From Spirochaetia bacterium UBA5550 (lineage in GTDB: Bacteria; Spirochaetota; UBA4802; UBA5550): a stretch of DNA of 14,349 bases. Below are positions 14,340-14,349 of this stretch, in pieces. The notes under the pieces are model-generated. The model was given only the letters and a program-made list of their open reading frames with translations, was not told the origin of the DNA and did no database searches. Every line of letters starts with the position of its first letter. Position 1 is the first letter of the stretch. The position numbers were made by a program, and so were the translations under genes. The stretch lies in the NCBI GenBank assembly GCA_002425885.1, contig DINC01000267.1, positions 1 to 14,349 of the forward strand, given 5' to 3'.

Positions 14340-14349
14340 ATCTAAGCCT

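Noticed and set aside
1..14349. tRNA, rRNA, CRISPR array, insertion sequence or known riboswitch
   Set aside because: Reading both strands gave no cloverleaf-like segment, no regularly spaced repeats, no transposase or integrase frame and no riboswitch core that I recognise.

Overview
The window looks like chromosomal DNA of a motile, probably anaerobic, Gram-negative bacterium of moderate-to-low GC. I infer this from a CheA/CheW/CheR/CheD/CheB chemotaxis operon, a good flagellar sigma-28 promoter, a fused ADP-forming acyl-CoA synthetase (common in anaerobes that conserve energy from acyl-CoA), a flavoredoxin-like flavin reductase, and class III cyclase and PilZ signalling proteins. A Desulfobacterota- or Deferribacterota-like host is my best guess, but no marker gene here fixes the phylum.

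Layout, left half. Positions 1-520 hold the 3' end of a HEPN-domain gene overlapping an MNT nucleotidyltransferase gene, a two-gene module of the toxin-antitoxin-like HEPN/MNT type. An unrecognised 162-residue protein follows (790-1275). Then comes a 57-codon gene (1419-1592) that is probably a YjfB-like putative motility protein. It has a strong ribosome binding site, a near-consensus sigma-28 promoter and a clean terminator. A class III nucleotide cyclase homologue (minus strand) is divergent from a PilZ gene and an NDP-forming acyl-CoA synthetase gene (plus strand), which share a good sigma-70 promoter. A convergent flavin reductase gene (minus strand) meets the synthetase gene at an AT-rich hairpin that overlaps both stop codons.

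Layout, right half. From 13012 down to 5912 the minus strand carries one compact operon in the order STAS protein, cheA, mcp, cheW, cheR, cheD, cheB. Spacings run from 35-bp overlaps to 27-bp gaps. It supplies a receptor, kinase, coupling protein and a complete methylation/demethylation/deamidation adaptation set, but no cheY, cheX, cheC or cheZ. The receptor lacks a recognisable HAMP domain and has a His-rich, Gly-Asn-repeat tail. An IclR-type regulator gene lies upstream on the same strand, separated by 433 bases that contain a nested inverted repeat. Its own upstream region at the window edge has a perfect palindrome overlapping a divergent promoter-like element.

Other structure: a pair of 26-bp GC-rich arms in inverted orientation (5716-5741 and 5849-5874) flanks a 107-bp AT-rich spacer between the flavin reductase gene and cheB, like a REP pair or a small non-coding mobile element. 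No tRNA, rRNA, CRISPR array or intact insertion sequence is visible. The most rewarding items for follow-up are the sigma-28-driven small protein, the STAS-containing che operon without CheY, the HAMP-less receptor, the inverted repeat pair, and the candidate operators.
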